Shown one piece after another: positions 1-10,450 of a DNA stretch of 51,286 bases; within the stretch, counting starts at the first letter, position 1, and every line of letters starts with the position of its first letter. Source of the stretch: an uncultured Legionellales bacterium (lineage in GTDB: Bacteria > Pseudomonadota > Gammaproteobacteria > UBA1113); NCBI GenBank assembly GCA_945957175.1, contig CAMFJL010000015.1, positions 1 through 51,286 on the forward strand. Direction: 5' to 3'. The notes below the pieces were generated by a model that saw nothing but the letters and a program-made list of their open reading frames with translations, searched no databases and was not told where the DNA came from. The position numbers were made by a program, and so were the translations under genes.

Positions 1-4
1 TATT

Positions 5-61
5 GTGAGTCAACGTATCAACCCGTCGGTTACCTTTTTCTATGAGTCAACGCGCAAATGA
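5..61 (+). promoter_or_regulatory. possible Phe leader peptide and stem upstream of pheS
   Basis: A short reading frame starting GTG at 5 and ending TGA at 59-61 encodes 18 residues containing Thr-Phe-Phe-Tyr, which is reminiscent of the Phe-rich pheM leader that attenuates pheST in E. coli. An inverted repeat GCAAATGAC (54-62) / GTCATTTGC (80-88) follows it. There is no T-run directly after the stem and no clear ribosome site, so attenuation is only a possibility. The rest of 62-144 shows nothing else. Confidence 0.2.
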
Positions 62-141
62 CGCGAGACCGTGTATTCTGTCATTTGCTGCCAAGCCTTA
101 AATCTGGTAGCATTTCCCCAAATTTTTACTAAGTGTTTTAG

Positions 142-1170
<1,029 letters not shown>

Positions 1171-1183
1171 GTGAGTTTAATGT

Positions 1184-3553
1184 ATGAAATTTTCACTATC
1201 TTGGTTACGTACTTGGATAAATCTTCAAGTTTCTCTCGAGGATTTATTAGCAAAACTAACCATGGCGGGTTTAGAAGTTGAAGCAGTCACACCAGTTGCA
1301 CATGTCATCAGTGGCGTGGTTGTCGGTTTAGTCGAATCAGTCGAGCCGCATCCTAATGCAGATAAGCTGCGTATTTGCCGTGTCAGCGTGAGCGATGAGC
1401 GAAGCTTGTCGATAGTCTGTGGTGCAAGCAATGTGGTTCCTGGCATGAAAGTGCCTACGGCGCTTATGGGCGCAAAGCTTGGACCTGATTTTGTGATAAA
1501 GCCGGCCAAGCTTCGTGGTGTAGATTCTGAAGGTATGTTATGTAGCGCAACGGAGCTAGGTTTAGCGGAAGTTAGCGATGGTTTAATGCTATTACCTCAA
1601 GATGCGCCACTTGGACAGGATATTGTTGATTATCTTGATTTACGTGATGTCATTATCGAGTTGGATTTGACGCCCAATCGTAGCGATTGTTTAAGTATTC
1701 GTGGATTAGCACGGGAAATTGCGGCGATATATCAGTTAGCTATGATACCAAAAACCGTGTCTGCATTAACGCCGCATCTCGATTATCGTCAGCATGTTGT
1801 GCTCCAAGATAGCAGCGCATGTCCCCGCTATGCTTGTCAATACTTAGAAATCGCCACAAATGAGCCAAGCCCTATTTGGTTAGTCGAGCGATTACGTCGC
1901 AGTGGCATTCGATCCGTTCATCCCGTTGTTGATATCACGCAGTATGTGATGCTAGAAGTGGGGCAGCCTTTGCACGCGTTTGACGCCGATAAACTTCAGG
2001 GTGAGCTTTGTGTGCGTTTTGCTTTGCATGAAGAGTCATTGACCTTACTCGATGGTAAAACAGTCACATTGACACCCTCGATGTTAGTCATTGCAGATGC
2101 AAGCGGCGCCATTGCTGTTGCTGGCGTCATGGGGGGACTTGCAACGGGGGTTACTCCAGAAACAAAACGAATTCTATTGGAAAGCGCGTATTTTCACCCG
2201 AATGTTATTGCTGGCACAGCAAGGCAGCTTGGTGTGCAAACGGATGCAGCCCATCGTTTTGAGCGCGGTGTCGATGTGGACGCTGTTTCCGAAGCATTAA
2301 CGCGCGCCTGTCTGATGATTCATGAGCATTTGGGCGGAGCGTTTGCGCCATTGCATGTGATTGAGGATCTCGACGCTTTATCGTCACCAATCGTGATTGA
2401 TTTAGCAGCAGCGCAAGTCAAAGCGGTCCTTGGATTCATGCCAGAATTACCTTGGATAAAAACAGCGCTAATCTCGTTGGGTTTACAGTGTATTCATGAA
2501 GAACATGGTTATTGGCAATGGCGTGTGCCAAGTTATCGTCATGACTTGAAGATAAGCGTTGATTTGATTGAAGAAATTGCAAGATTATATGGCTATGATA
2601 CCTTGCCTGCGCAAGTGGCAAAACGCAGTCTGACGGTGAGTTCACTCAATGAAACCATGCAACGACAATATGCTTGCAAGCGCTATCTTCAGAGTCAAGG
2701 ATTTCATGAAGCCATTTGTTATAGCTTTGTAAGCGAATCACTTGAAGCACAGCTTAATGCCAATGAAAAACCCTATGCCTTAGTGAATCCTATTTCACCA
2801 GAACTTGCTGTCATGCGTACAACTCTTTGGGGTGGATTGCTATTAGCTTTAAAATACAATTGGAATAGGCAACAGTCGCGCATTCGATTATTTGAGTTAG
2901 GCTCCATTTTCCTGAGAAAAGCAGATACCTTACAGCAGCCGCAAAAATTAGCCGGCCTTGCACTGGGTTCAGCCTTACCGGAACAATGGGGTGAAGCGGC
3001 ACGTAAAGTTGATTTTTACGATATGAAAGCGTTATTGCAACCTTTGTTACCAGAGGATACCGAGTTTCGATTGGGTGGTCATACCGCATTACACCCAGGT
3101 CGCAGCGCGAGTTTATACCGCAAAGGGCAATCACATGCCTTGGGCGCTGTGGGTGAATTACATCCTAGCATTGCAGCAGCTTTAGATTTACCTGAGGGGA
3201 TCTATTTATTTGAACTGGATATGGCGGATATCGATTTAGCGCCATTATCTGCGATGATACCTTTCGGTAAGTTTCCACTGATTCGTCGTGATTTAGCGTT
3301 TCTTGTCGACAAAAAACAGCCGATAGGTTTATTACTAGAAGCGGCAAAAACACTCAGCGGTCAGTTTGTTAAACAAGTGGCACTATTTGATGTCTATCAA
3401 GGCGAACGCATTGCTGAAGATAAGCAAAGCATTGCACTACGATTGACATTGCAAGCGGATGATAAAACCTTGACAGATGACGAAGTGAACCAGATTGTCG
3501 ACAAAGTGATTCAAGGGCTTTCACAGCAATTTAGTGCACAGTTACGGGAGTAA
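1184..3553 (+). CDS. pheT: phenylalanine--tRNA ligase beta subunit
   Basis: Large subunit of phenylalanyl-tRNA synthetase, needed for tRNA binding and for editing mischarged Tyr-tRNA. The 789 residues match the family length (about 795). The N-terminal tRNA-binding OB domain is visible (about 40-150, with VEPHPNADKLRICRV), followed by the B3/B4 editing domain with ELDLTPNRSDCLS, the B5 domain around DLIEEIARLYGYD, and a C-terminal anticodon-binding FDX domain with FPLIRRDLAFLVD. It lies in one transcription unit with pheS, and ihfA begins 3 nt after its stop, the classical gammaproteobacterial order pheS-pheT-ihfA. Confidence 0.97.
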   Translation: MKFSLSWLRTWINLQVSLEDLLAKLTMAGLEVEAVTPVAHVISGVVVGLVESVEPHPNADKLRICRVSVSDERSLSIVCGASNVVPGMKVPTALMGAKLGPDFVIKPAKLRGVDSEGMLCSATELGLAEVSDGLMLLPQDAPLGQDIVDYLDLRDVIIELDLTPNRSDCLSIRGLAREIAAIYQLAMIPKTVSALTPHLDYRQHVVLQDSSACPRYACQYLEIATNEPSPIWLVERLRRSGIRSVHPVVDITQYVMLEVGQPLHAFDADKLQGELCVRFALHEESLTLLDGKTVTLTPSMLVIADASGAIAVAGVMGGLATGVTPETKRILLESAYFHPNVIAGTARQLGVQTDAAHRFERGVDVDAVSEALTRACLMIHEHLGGAFAPLHVIEDLDALSSPIVIDLAAAQVKAVLGFMPELPWIKTALISLGLQCIHEEHGYWQWRVPSYRHDLKISVDLIEEIARLYGYDTLPAQVAKRSLTVSSLNETMQRQYACKRYLQSQGFHEAICYSFVSESLEAQLNANEKPYALVNPISPELAVMRTTLWGGLLLALKYNWNRQQSRIRLFELGSIFLRKADTLQQPQKLAGLALGSALPEQWGEAARKVDFYDMKALLQPLLPEDTEFRLGGHTALHPGRSASLYRKGQSHALGAVGELHPSIAAALDLPEGIYLFELDMADIDLAPLSAMIPFGKFPLIRRDLAFLVDKKQPIGLLLEAAKTLSGQFVKQVALFDVYQGERIAEDKQSIALRLTLQADDKTLTDDEVNQIVDKVIQGLSQQFSAQLRE

Positions 3554-3556
3554 ATT

Positions 3557-3844
3557 ATGACAGTGACTAAAGCAAAAATAGCAGAACATTTGGTTGAGCA
3601 CTTTCATCTTGATTATCCTGAAAGTTATCGTTTTGTGAGCGTTTTTTTTGAAACATTGGGTGATGCGCTGGTTGAAAATCATCAACTCAAGTTAGCGCAT
3701 TTGGGCAGTTTTCATGTCATTGCTAAGGGGAAACGACCTGGGAGAAATCCTAAGACTGGCGAGCTCTACGAGATCAGTGCGCGTAATGCGGTAAGTTTTA
3801 CAGTGAGTGCAACGCTTAAGAAAAAAATGAATCAGGCAAATTAA
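3557..3844 (+). CDS. ihfA: integration host factor alpha subunit
   Basis: HU/IHF-family DNA-bending protein of 95 residues. The beta-arm motif RPGRNPKTGE, including the intercalating proline region, is present at about residues 60-70, and the N-terminal helices (KAKIAEHLVEHF) match IhfA. IHF bends DNA sharply for transcription, recombination and replication initiation and normally works as a heterodimer with IhfB, whose gene is not in this window. Position directly after pheT (3-nt gap) supports IhfA over HU. Its N-terminus is more divergent than in enteric bacteria, so a homodimeric HU-like role cannot be excluded. Confidence 0.93.
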   Translation: MTVTKAKIAEHLVEHFHLDYPESYRFVSVFFETLGDALVENHQLKLAHLGSFHVIAKGKRPGRNPKTGELYEISARNAVSFTVSATLKKKMNQAN

Positions 3845-3855
3845 GTCATACGATT

Positions 3856-4653
3856 ATGCGAATAGCACTTGGTTTGGCTTATGATGGTAGTTTTGACTCA
3901 GGCTGGCAGCGTCAACGTCATTGCTCGTCAATACAAGCACATGTTGAGCATGCGTTGTCTTGTGTTGCTGCAAGTCCCATTGAAATTATGTGTGCGGGAC
4001 GCACCGATAAAGGTGTTCATGCAACAGCACAGGTCATACACTTTGACACTTCTGCTATCCGTGACAGCTATGCTTGGGTTGCTGGAACCAATCACTATTT
4101 GCCGTCACATATTAAAGTTCAATGGGCAAAAGCCGTGTCTGATGATTTTCATGCACGTTTTAAAGCCAAGTATCGCCGTTATCTCTACGGTCTACAAATA
4201 CATGCCCAAGCACTTGCACATTTTCCTCAAGGTATCACGCGTTGGCCCAGAATGCTTGATAGAGAAGCTATGCAACAAGCGTTACCCAGCCTGTTAGGGA
4301 CACAAGATTTTAGCGCGTTTCGTGATAGACAATGTCAGGCAAAGTCACCTATTAAAACCATAGAGCATTGTGAGCTTATACAAATACCTCAAGGTTTTTT
4401 ACTCGATATTAAAGCCGATGCTTTTTTACATCATATGGTGCGAAACATTGTTGGCGCACTGCTGGCGATTGGTGAGCATAGACGGCCCGTTTCATGGATG
4501 GACACACTCATTGCTAGCCGTGATAGAGAACAAGCGTGGTTAACAGCACCGCCTCATGGGCTTTATTTGGCTGAGGTGGGTTATCCTGAGATATGGGAAA
4601 TACCCGAGGGATTACAGGTGCCCTGGTTTTTATCGCAGTTCATCGGTCGATGA
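3856..4653 (+). CDS. truA: tRNA pseudouridine(38-40) synthase
   Basis: TruA isomerises uridines 38-40 in the anticodon stem of many tRNAs. The 265-residue protein carries the catalytic aspartate in the signature AGRTDKGVHA (Asp51), the LAYDGS start motif and the later FLHHMVRNIVGALLAIG motif that builds the active-site cleft. Length is normal. It begins 11 nt after ihfA and probably shares its transcript. The end of truA and the end of rodA converge with only a 6-nt gap, so the two transcripts must run into each other's 3' ends; no strong terminator is seen there. Confidence 0.95.
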   Translation: MRIALGLAYDGSFDSGWQRQRHCSSIQAHVEHALSCVAASPIEIMCAGRTDKGVHATAQVIHFDTSAIRDSYAWVAGTNHYLPSHIKVQWAKAVSDDFHARFKAKYRRYLYGLQIHAQALAHFPQGITRWPRMLDREAMQQALPSLLGTQDFSAFRDRQCQAKSPIKTIEHCELIQIPQGFLLDIKADAFLHHMVRNIVGALLAIGEHRRPVSWMDTLIASRDREQAWLTAPPHGLYLAEVGYPEIWEIPEGLQVPWFLSQFIGR

Positions 4654-4659
4654 CATGCG

Positions 4660-5811
4660 CTAATATTTTTTTGACATCAATTTACGATGTGAGTGGAGCG
4701 ACATGATGACACCAAAGCTGGCCATCAATGTGACTAAAGAGGTACCGCCATAACTCACCAAGGGGAGTGGCACACCTACAACAGGTAGTAAACCGCTGAC
4801 CATGCCAATATTAACGGCAATTGAAAAGAAAAAAGTTAAAATAAGACTGCCCGAGACCAAACGAGAAAACGTATCTTTTGCTTGTGTACTCATATAAAGC
4901 CCACGCAGCACTATCATGAGTACTAATGCAATGAGAACAATAGCACCCATCAAGCCTAACTCTTCCCCCATCACTGAAAAAATAAAGTCCGTGGTGTGTT
5001 CTGGTAAAAAATTTAAATGTGATTGTGTGCCATTCAGCCAGCCTTTACCAAAAACACCGCCGGAACCAATCGCGATTTTGGATTGAATGATGTGATAACC
5101 GGCGCCTAGCGGATCAGATTCTGGGTTAATAAACGTAAGTACGCGTTTGCGTTGATAGTCATGCATGACATACCAAAGTGCCGGCAGGGCAGCGGCTGCA
5201 GCAAGTGCCATAACAATAAGTAAACGCCAGCGTATGCCCGCTAAAAATAATACCATAGCGCCTGCACAAGCTAACATAATAGCAGTGCCTAAATCAGGTT
5301 GTTTTGCTGTTAATAAGACAGGTATCACAATGATAATACCGCAAATAAGTATTTGGCCAAAATTAGGCGGTAGGATTCGCTCATGCAAATACCAGGCTAA
5401 AAACATGGGGATCGCAAGTTTTAAAATTTCAGATGGCTGGAATCGAAAAATACCCAGATCAAGCCAACGCTGCGCACCCTTGCCAATATCACCCATCACC
5501 AGTACCGCAACTAATAAGATAACACCGCCAATATATAACCATGGCGCCCAGCTTAACATGCGATGCGGTGGTATTTGTGCGACTAATACCATGACAACAA
5601 GTGCCATAGTAAAACGCATGACTTGGCGCAAGACAATAGCACTATCGCCATTGCTGGCACTATAGAGCACTAGCAAACCAAGCCCAATGAGCGCTAATAA
5701 GGATAGCGTCAGAAAAGGGTCGATATGCCAACGGCTAATGAGCCCTGGTTGTAAAAACTGTCTAGTGCTCGACCGGAGTGAGGTCAGGTGCTGGAACGGT
5801 GTGAATGCCAT
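4660..5811 (-). CDS. rodA: rod-shape determining SEDS glycosyltransferase RodA
   Basis: Polytopic inner-membrane SEDS-family peptidoglycan polymerase that pairs with PBP2 in the elongasome. The 383-residue form has about ten hydrophobic segments and family motifs KQPDLGTA, SKIAIGSGGVFGKGW, LNFLPEHTTDFIFSVMGEELG and the C-terminal VSYGGTSLV. The ATG at 5811 was chosen because the product then starts MAFTPFQHL..., a typical short cytoplasmic tail; a start at 5886 would extend unnaturally far into mrdA. Even so, the gene overlaps the 3' end of mrdA by 50 nt, implying translational coupling. RodA downstream of PBP2 is the usual order. Confidence 0.95.
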   Translation of the reverse strand: MAFTPFQHLTSLRSSTRQFLQPGLISRWHIDPFLTLSLLALIGLGLLVLYSASNGDSAIVLRQVMRFTMALVVMVLVAQIPPHRMLSWAPWLYIGGVILLVAVLVMGDIGKGAQRWLDLGIFRFQPSEILKLAIPMFLAWYLHERILPPNFGQILICGIIIVIPVLLTAKQPDLGTAIMLACAGAMVLFLAGIRWRLLIVMALAAAAALPALWYVMHDYQRKRVLTFINPESDPLGAGYHIIQSKIAIGSGGVFGKGWLNGTQSHLNFLPEHTTDFIFSVMGEELGLMGAIVLIALVLMIVLRGLYMSTQAKDTFSRLVSGSLILTFFFSIAVNIGMVSGLLPVVGVPLPLVSYGGTSLVTLMASFGVIMSLHSHRKLMSKKY

Positions 5812-7642
5812 CGTATGGGTGCCTCGAAAAATAAGAATCCATGACTTTGCGTGCGATAAATTTTGCATTATGGCTATTTTCATCAACCACGCCTATCGCT
5901 ATTTGCGGCTTATCCATCGGCGCAAATACAATGAACATGGTATTATCGCGTAAATTTTTAGGTAAAAACTGAGACTTGGGTGTATCACGCCCAAAAGTAC
6001 TGAAGACCTGCCCCGTACCGGTTTTAGCTGCAAAAGCATAAGGTGCATTACCTATCGCCGCAGCGGTTCCGCCAGGTTGTGTGACATTATGCATAGCCAT
6101 GATCACACTGTCCCATACATCAGCATCGATGCGAATAGGCGTTAGGGGAATAGGCGCAATTTTGGTGAGACGCCCTTTGGCATCTTGTGTTTGCATCAGT
6201 AAATGTACTTGGTAACCCTGGCCACGCATCGCCATTTGGCTTACCGCATTGGCAAGTTGCAACGGTGTTGTTAACATAAAACCTTGACCAATGCTGCTGA
6301 TAACGGTATCGCCGAGATACCAAGGTTGTCCTTTTGCTTTACGTTTCCAAGTAGGATCTGGCACAAGCCCCCCTAATTCTTCGTCTAAGTCAATACCTGT
6401 GGGTTTTCCAAAACCAAAGTCAGTTAAAATGCCGTGAATGTGAGTAATTCCCATTTTAACGCCAACCGTATAAAAGAAGGTATCGCATGATACTTGCACT
6501 GCTTTCATGACATCGACCACGCCATGGCCACCTTTTTTCCAGTCGCGATAAACGTGTGCAGAGCCTGGTAAGCTGTAGTAACCGGGATCATTAATTTTAA
6601 ATTTAAGATCGATAGTGCGTGAATTGAGCGCCTCTAGTGCTAAGTAGGGTTTAATGGTTGAGGCAATGGGATATTGTCCGCGGATGGCACGATTATACAA
6701 GGGTTTACCAGGTGCATTCTGTAGCGCTTGATAATCTGCTTGAGAAATACCTTGTACAAAAAGGTTAGGATCATAGCCTGGATTGCTTACCATTGCTAAT
6801 ATTTCACCGGTATTGGGATCAATGACGACGACAGATCCAAAGTCTTCCCCTAAGGCCTGTTGCGCTGCAATCTGTAAATTGGCGTCAATGGAGAGATAAA
6901 GATTATTACCTGGCACGGGTGGAATACGTTTAAGTACGCGCACAATACGCCCGCCAGCATCGGTTTCTACTTCTTGATAGCCTACGCGGCCATGAAGGAT
7001 ATCTTCATAATGTTTTTCGATGCCGAGTTTCCCAATGAAATTGGTTGCGGCATAGTTGATGGGGTCAACTTTCTGAACTTCATTTTCATTGATACGTCCA
7101 ACATAACCCAAAACGTCAACAAAATTAGGTCCAAGCGGGTAATAGCGAATCAATTGTGCTTTGACCATAACGCCAGGGAAACGAAATTGATTGACATAAA
7201 ACTTAGCAATATCTTGTTCATCTAATTTAACTTTCAAAGGTACAGAATCAAATCGACGATGTTGTTTGAGCTGTTTATTGAAAGCAGCTAAATCTTCAGG
7301 GCTAAGATTAATAATTTTCCCGAGAGCCTTTACCGTCTCTGGCACATTAGCAACTTTATCAGGGATCATCTCTAAGCTAAATACTGGCGTATTTTCAGCA
7401 ATAATGACACCATTGCGATCATAGATAATACCGCGATTGGGTGGAATGGGGAGAAGGGTTACCTGATTCTTTTCAGAGAGGGTGGTATAGAGCTTGTGTT
7501 GAATGACTTGTAGATAATAGAGGCGCAAGATGAGTCCTGCTGCTAGTATGAGTACTAATACCAGAGCAACGATGGCGCGGCGTTGATATAACGCAATTTC
7601 AAGTTGGTGATCCTTTAACGTTAACCGCTTTGACATGGGCAC
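5762..7642 (-). CDS. mrdA: penicillin-binding protein 2 (elongation transpeptidase)
   Basis: Class B PBP that cross-links peptidoglycan during cell elongation, anchored in the inner membrane with its catalytic domain in the periplasm. The 626-residue protein has one N-terminal membrane segment (about 22-44), the pedestal/dimerisation region (60-240) and a transpeptidase domain with the acylated serine in STIK (Ser328-Lys331), an SCD motif (385-387) in place of the more usual SxN, and KTGT (540-543). Length matches PBP2 (about 630). It is the first gene of the mrdA-rodA unit and overlaps rodA. Possible starts lie at Met1 or Met3, only two codons apart. Confidence 0.96.
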   Translation of the reverse strand: MPMSKRLTLKDHQLEIALYQRRAIVALVLVLILAAGLILRLYYLQVIQHKLYTTLSEKNQVTLLPIPPNRGIIYDRNGVIIAENTPVFSLEMIPDKVANVPETVKALGKIINLSPEDLAAFNKQLKQHRRFDSVPLKVKLDEQDIAKFYVNQFRFPGVMVKAQLIRYYPLGPNFVDVLGYVGRINENEVQKVDPINYAATNFIGKLGIEKHYEDILHGRVGYQEVETDAGGRIVRVLKRIPPVPGNNLYLSIDANLQIAAQQALGEDFGSVVVIDPNTGEILAMVSNPGYDPNLFVQGISQADYQALQNAPGKPLYNRAIRGQYPIASTIKPYLALEALNSRTIDLKFKINDPGYYSLPGSAHVYRDWKKGGHGVVDVMKAVQVSCDTFFYTVGVKMGITHIHGILTDFGFGKPTGIDLDEELGGLVPDPTWKRKAKGQPWYLGDTVISSIGQGFMLTTPLQLANAVSQMAMRGQGYQVHLLMQTQDAKGRLTKIAPIPLTPIRIDADVWDSVIMAMHNVTQPGGTAAAIGNAPYAFAAKTGTGQVFSTFGRDTPKSQFLPKNLRDNTMFIVFAPMDKPQIAIGVVDENSHNAKFIARKVMDSYFSRHPYDGIHTVPAPDLTPVEH

Positions 7643-7709
7643 CCTTCGCCTTTACGAGCTTTACGAGCGAAGTAGTATACCGTATCTTAATTCTCATACC
7701 CAGTACTAC

Positions 7710-7738
7710 TTGCGATAATATGAAAAATTGGGTAATAT
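7710..7738 (+). promoter_or_regulatory. candidate sigma-70 promoter of rpmE
   Basis: TTGCGA (7710-7715) and TAATAT (7733-7738) are separated by 17 nt and lie 31 nt upstream of the rpmE start, in the divergent interval between mrdA and rpmE. This is a sequence match only. Confidence 0.45.
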
Positions 7739-7769
7739 AATGCCCACTTTGAAGTGAGGAATATTGTAC

Positions 7770-8000
7770 ATGAATCATGCTATCCACCCTAAATATGAAG
7801 CCATAAAGGTTACCTGTAGTAGCTGTGGTTATGAAACGTCTGTTGGCTCAACGCTCGGTCGTCCTTTGAATATTGAAGTCTGCTCTAACTGTCATCCGTT
7901 TTATACCGGTAAAACGCGTGGTGTTGCTGCCGGCGGACGTATCGATGCATTCAACAAGCGTTTCGCAAAACGTACACAAAAAACGAGTGATGCGGCGTAG
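7770..8000 (+). CDS. rpmE: 50S ribosomal protein L31
   Basis: Zinc-binding-type ribosomal protein L31 of 76 residues, which sits at the subunit interface near the 5S rRNA. It has CSSCGYE (CxxC) and [12 protein letters not shown] (CxxC), the four-cysteine zinc site of the RpmE form, as opposed to the Cys-free YkgM form. The ATG at 7770 was preferred over the in-frame TTG at 7764 because the ribosome site GAGGA (7756-7760) is 9 nt from the ATG but only 3 nt from the TTG. Transcribed alone, divergent from mrdA; a palindromic repeat follows its stop. Confidence 0.95.
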   Translation: MNHAIHPKYEAIKVTCSSCGYETSVGSTLGRPLNIEVCSNCHPFYTGKTRGVAAGGRIDAFNKRFAKRTQKTSDAA

Positions 8001-8019
8001 TCTTTGTCTCTAATGTCCA

Positions 8020-8089
8020 TCCCCCTCGCGGGGGACGGTGGCCGAAGGCCGGATGAGAGGGTAAAAAACCATCGTATAGCGATGATAAA
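8020..8089. repeat. dispersed nested-palindrome repeat, copy A
   Basis: About 70 nt between rpmE and ruvB with the three palindromic parts of the family: CCCCCTCGCGGGGG, GGCCGAAGGCC and ATCGTATAGCGAT. It is in the orientation opposite to the copies at the right end of the window. See the finding on the repeat family. Confidence 0.85.
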
Positions 8090-8135
8090 CGCAGCACTTT
8101 CATCGGCGAAGAATATCGTTTCCTGAGGAACGTCT

Positions 8136-9158
8136 ATGCGTGAACCTGATCGCCTCGTTTCTGCCCAAGCCAAACCGGACGATGCCACAATCGACAGAGC
8201 GATTCGTCCACGAAAACTGGCAGAATACATAGGTCAGCAGCCGGTTCGCGAACAATTAGCCTTGTTTATTGATGCCGCGAGAGGGCGAGGCGAAGCTTTA
8301 GATCATGTCCTTGTTTTTGGGCCACCAGGACTTGGTAAAACCACAATAGCCGCCATTATTGCCCATGAAATGGGTGTTAACTTTCGTCAAACCTCCGGCC
8401 CCGTGCTTGAAAAAGCGGGGGATTTGGCAGCCTTATTAACTAATCTCGAAGCGCATGATGTTTTATTCATCGATGAAATTCATCGCTTGAGTGCGGTTGT
8501 TGAAGAAATCTTATATCCCGCACTTGAAGATTATCAATTAGATATCATGATTGGTGAAGGCCCTGCAGCTCGCTCGATTAAACTTGATTTACCCCCATTC
8601 ACTTTAGTTGGTGCAACGACGCGTGCAGGCTTATTAAGTGCCCCTTTACGTGATCGCTTTGGCATCGTACAGCGTTTAGAGTTTTACACAACCCAGGAAT
8701 TACAAGCAATTGTGACACGTTCAGCAGGATTGTTGGGTGTTCCGATGGATAGAGATGGTGCGATTGAAATTGCCAAACGTGCGCGGGGCACACCACGCAT
8801 TGCCAACCGATTATTGCGGCGCGTGCGTGATTTTGCGCAAGTGCGAGGGCAAGGCGTTATTACACAAGCGCTGGCCGCGCAAGCTTTAGACTTATTAGCT
8901 ATTGACCCGCAGGGCTTTGATGTGATGGACCGAAAGCTTTTACAAACTGTCGTGACTAAATTTGCAGGTGGTCCTGTCGGTGTTGATAGTTTAGCGGCAG
9001 CAATTGGTGAAGAACGCGGTACCATTGAAGATGTATTGGAACCCTTTTTAATTCAGCAAGGTTATCTCATGCGTACCGCCAGAGGGCGTGTTGCAACTGC
9101 TGAAACTTATCAATATTTGGGGTTGCCTATGCCTGAGGTGGCGCTGGTCGATTCCTAA
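8136..9158 (+). CDS. ruvB: Holliday junction branch migration ATPase RuvB
   Basis: Hexameric AAA+ motor that with RuvA drives branch migration of Holliday junctions. The 340-residue product has Walker A GPPGLGKT (about 62-69), Walker B FIDEIHRL, sensor [18 protein letters not shown] with the arginine finger region, and a C-terminal winged helix ending [20 protein letters not shown]. Length is standard. In many relatives ruvC-ruvA-ruvB-ybgC-tolQ are contiguous; here ruvB lies alone between a repeat and tolQ, so ruvA and ruvC must be elsewhere. A clear ribosome site (TGAGGAACG) precedes the ATG at 8136. Confidence 0.97.
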   Translation: MREPDRLVSAQAKPDDATIDRAIRPRKLAEYIGQQPVREQLALFIDAARGRGEALDHVLVFGPPGLGKTTIAAIIAHEMGVNFRQTSGPVLEKAGDLAALLTNLEAHDVLFIDEIHRLSAVVEEILYPALEDYQLDIMIGEGPAARSIKLDLPPFTLVGATTRAGLLSAPLRDRFGIVQRLEFYTTQELQAIVTRSAGLLGVPMDRDGAIEIAKRARGTPRIANRLLRRVRDFAQVRGQGVITQALAAQALDLLAIDPQGFDVMDRKLLQTVVTKFAGGPVGVDSLAAAIGEERGTIEDVLEPFLIQQGYLMRTARGRVATAETYQYLGLPMPEVALVDS

Positions 9159-9270
9159 GGCGAAAGCTTTCAATGTTTGTGCAGTTTATGTATGATGTGT
9201 CGAGTACCTTAACTTCTATGAGAAGGTACGAAGTGAGTATGACCGTTAATCAAAAAGGTGGGTAACATTT

Positions 9271-10002
9271 GTGGGCGTGAATGCATCAATTCTCAGTTAT
9301 GTGGCCAACGCCAGCGGCGTTGTCAAACTCGTTATGTTAATTTTACTTATTTTATCTGTGGTCTCGTGGTATTTGATTTTTTATCGAGGCAGCTATTTAA
9401 CTTATCGACGTAAAGAATTAGCGGATTTCCTTGATAAATATGCGGATGGTGTTGATTTAGGGTCGCTTTATCAACGCTTGCAAGCAAAAAAGAATACCTT
9501 GGTTGGCGCTTCAGCCATCTTTCGTGCGGGATTTAAAGAATTTGCTCAAATGAAACAACTGGGCGCCAATACCGAATCTATCCTAAATAGCGTCGATAGA
9601 GCAATGAATATCGCAGAAGCAAAAGAAATCGATACTTTAGATCAAAATGTTGCGATTTTGGCAACGATTGGTTCCACCAGCCCTTATATTGGTTTATTTG
9701 GTACCGTTTGGGGTATTATGTCTTCATTTCATGCCTTAGGTAATGTGCAGCAAGCAACTTTACCGATGGTTGCGCCAGGTATTTCAGAAGCTTTGGTTGC
9801 AACAGCCATGGGACTTTTTGCAGCGATACCTGCAGTGATTGCTTATAACCGCTATACAACACGCATTGATAATCTTGCGAATCAATATGCCATTTTCAAA
9901 GAAGAATTTACCGCAATTCTTTATCGAAAATTACATAGCCATGAAGTGCAAAGGCACGTTGTTGAGCATGAAGTACCTCGCGAGGTTGCCGCCTATGACT
10001 AA
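9271..10002 (+). CDS. tolQ: Tol-Pal system proton-channel protein TolQ
   Basis: Inner-membrane subunit that with TolR forms the proton-driven motor of the Tol-Pal envelope system, which constricts the outer membrane at division. The 243-residue protein has three membrane segments (about 15-37, 130-155, 165-190) and the MotA/ExbB-type motifs LDQNVAILATIGSTSPYIGLFGTVWGIM and ISEALVATAMGLFAAIPAV. It starts with GTG at 9271, supported by the ribosome site AAGGTGGG at 9255-9262. The usual upstream ybgC thioesterase gene is absent from 9159-9270. tolR overlaps the tolQ stop. Confidence 0.96.
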   Translation: MGVNASILSYVANASGVVKLVMLILLILSVVSWYLIFYRGSYLTYRRKELADFLDKYADGVDLGSLYQRLQAKKNTLVGASAIFRAGFKEFAQMKQLGANTESILNSVDRAMNIAEAKEIDTLDQNVAILATIGSTSPYIGLFGTVWGIMSSFHALGNVQQATLPMVAPGISEALVATAMGLFAAIPAVIAYNRYTTRIDNLANQYAIFKEEFTAILYRKLHSHEVQRHVVEHEVPREVAAYD

Positions 10003-10450
10003 GTCATTGAGGCGTCAACGTAAGAAGCGTGCACTTGCAGATATCAATGTAGTGCCTTATATCGATGTGATGTTAGTGCTGTTGATTATTTTTATGATCA
10101 CAGCACCTTTGTTGACACAAGGTGTTGATGTGCATATTCCTGAGGCGCAAGCTAAAGTAATCGATACGCCCGATCAAAAACCGATGATTATTTCTGTGGA
10201 TGAGCAAGGTAACTATTATTTGAATATCTCATCAACACCCACAGTGCCGATGTCGCCTAAGCAATTGGCAGTACGTGTTGCGGCGCAATTACAGCTTGAT
10301 GCTATGAAGCATCAAGCGCAAACGGTTTATGTTAAAGGTGATCAGCATGTCGACTATGGCAAAGTCGTTGCCGCGATGGTGATGCTTCAACAAGCAGGCG
10401 TGAGTAACATTGGTCTTGTGACCGAGCCTCCAACAACGACAACTGTATGA
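9995..10450 (+). CDS. tolR: Tol-Pal system proton-channel protein TolR
   Basis: ExbD/TolR-type protein of 151 residues with one N-terminal membrane segment. The motif DINVVPYIDVMLVLLIIFM contains the conserved transmembrane aspartate that conducts protons (VPYIDVMLVLL); the C-terminal periplasmic domain dimerises. The ATG at 9995 lies inside the tolQ stop region (overlap of 8 nt), typical of coupled translation; longer upstream in-frame starts would run through tolQ and are unlikely. The stop overlaps the tolA start by 4 nt. Confidence 0.96.
   Translation: MTKSLRRQRKKRALADINVVPYIDVMLVLLIIFMITAPLLTQGVDVHIPEAQAKVIDTPDQKPMIISVDEQGNYYLNISSTPTVPMSPKQLAVRVAAQLQLDAMKHQAQTVYVKGDQHVDYGKVVAAMVMLQQAGVSNIGLVTEPPTTTTV

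Noticed and set aside
5165-5665. 166-codon reading frame on the plus strand
   Set aside because: Antisense to the membrane spans of rodA; Lys/Ile/Pro-rich composition typical of antisense to hydrophobic segments.
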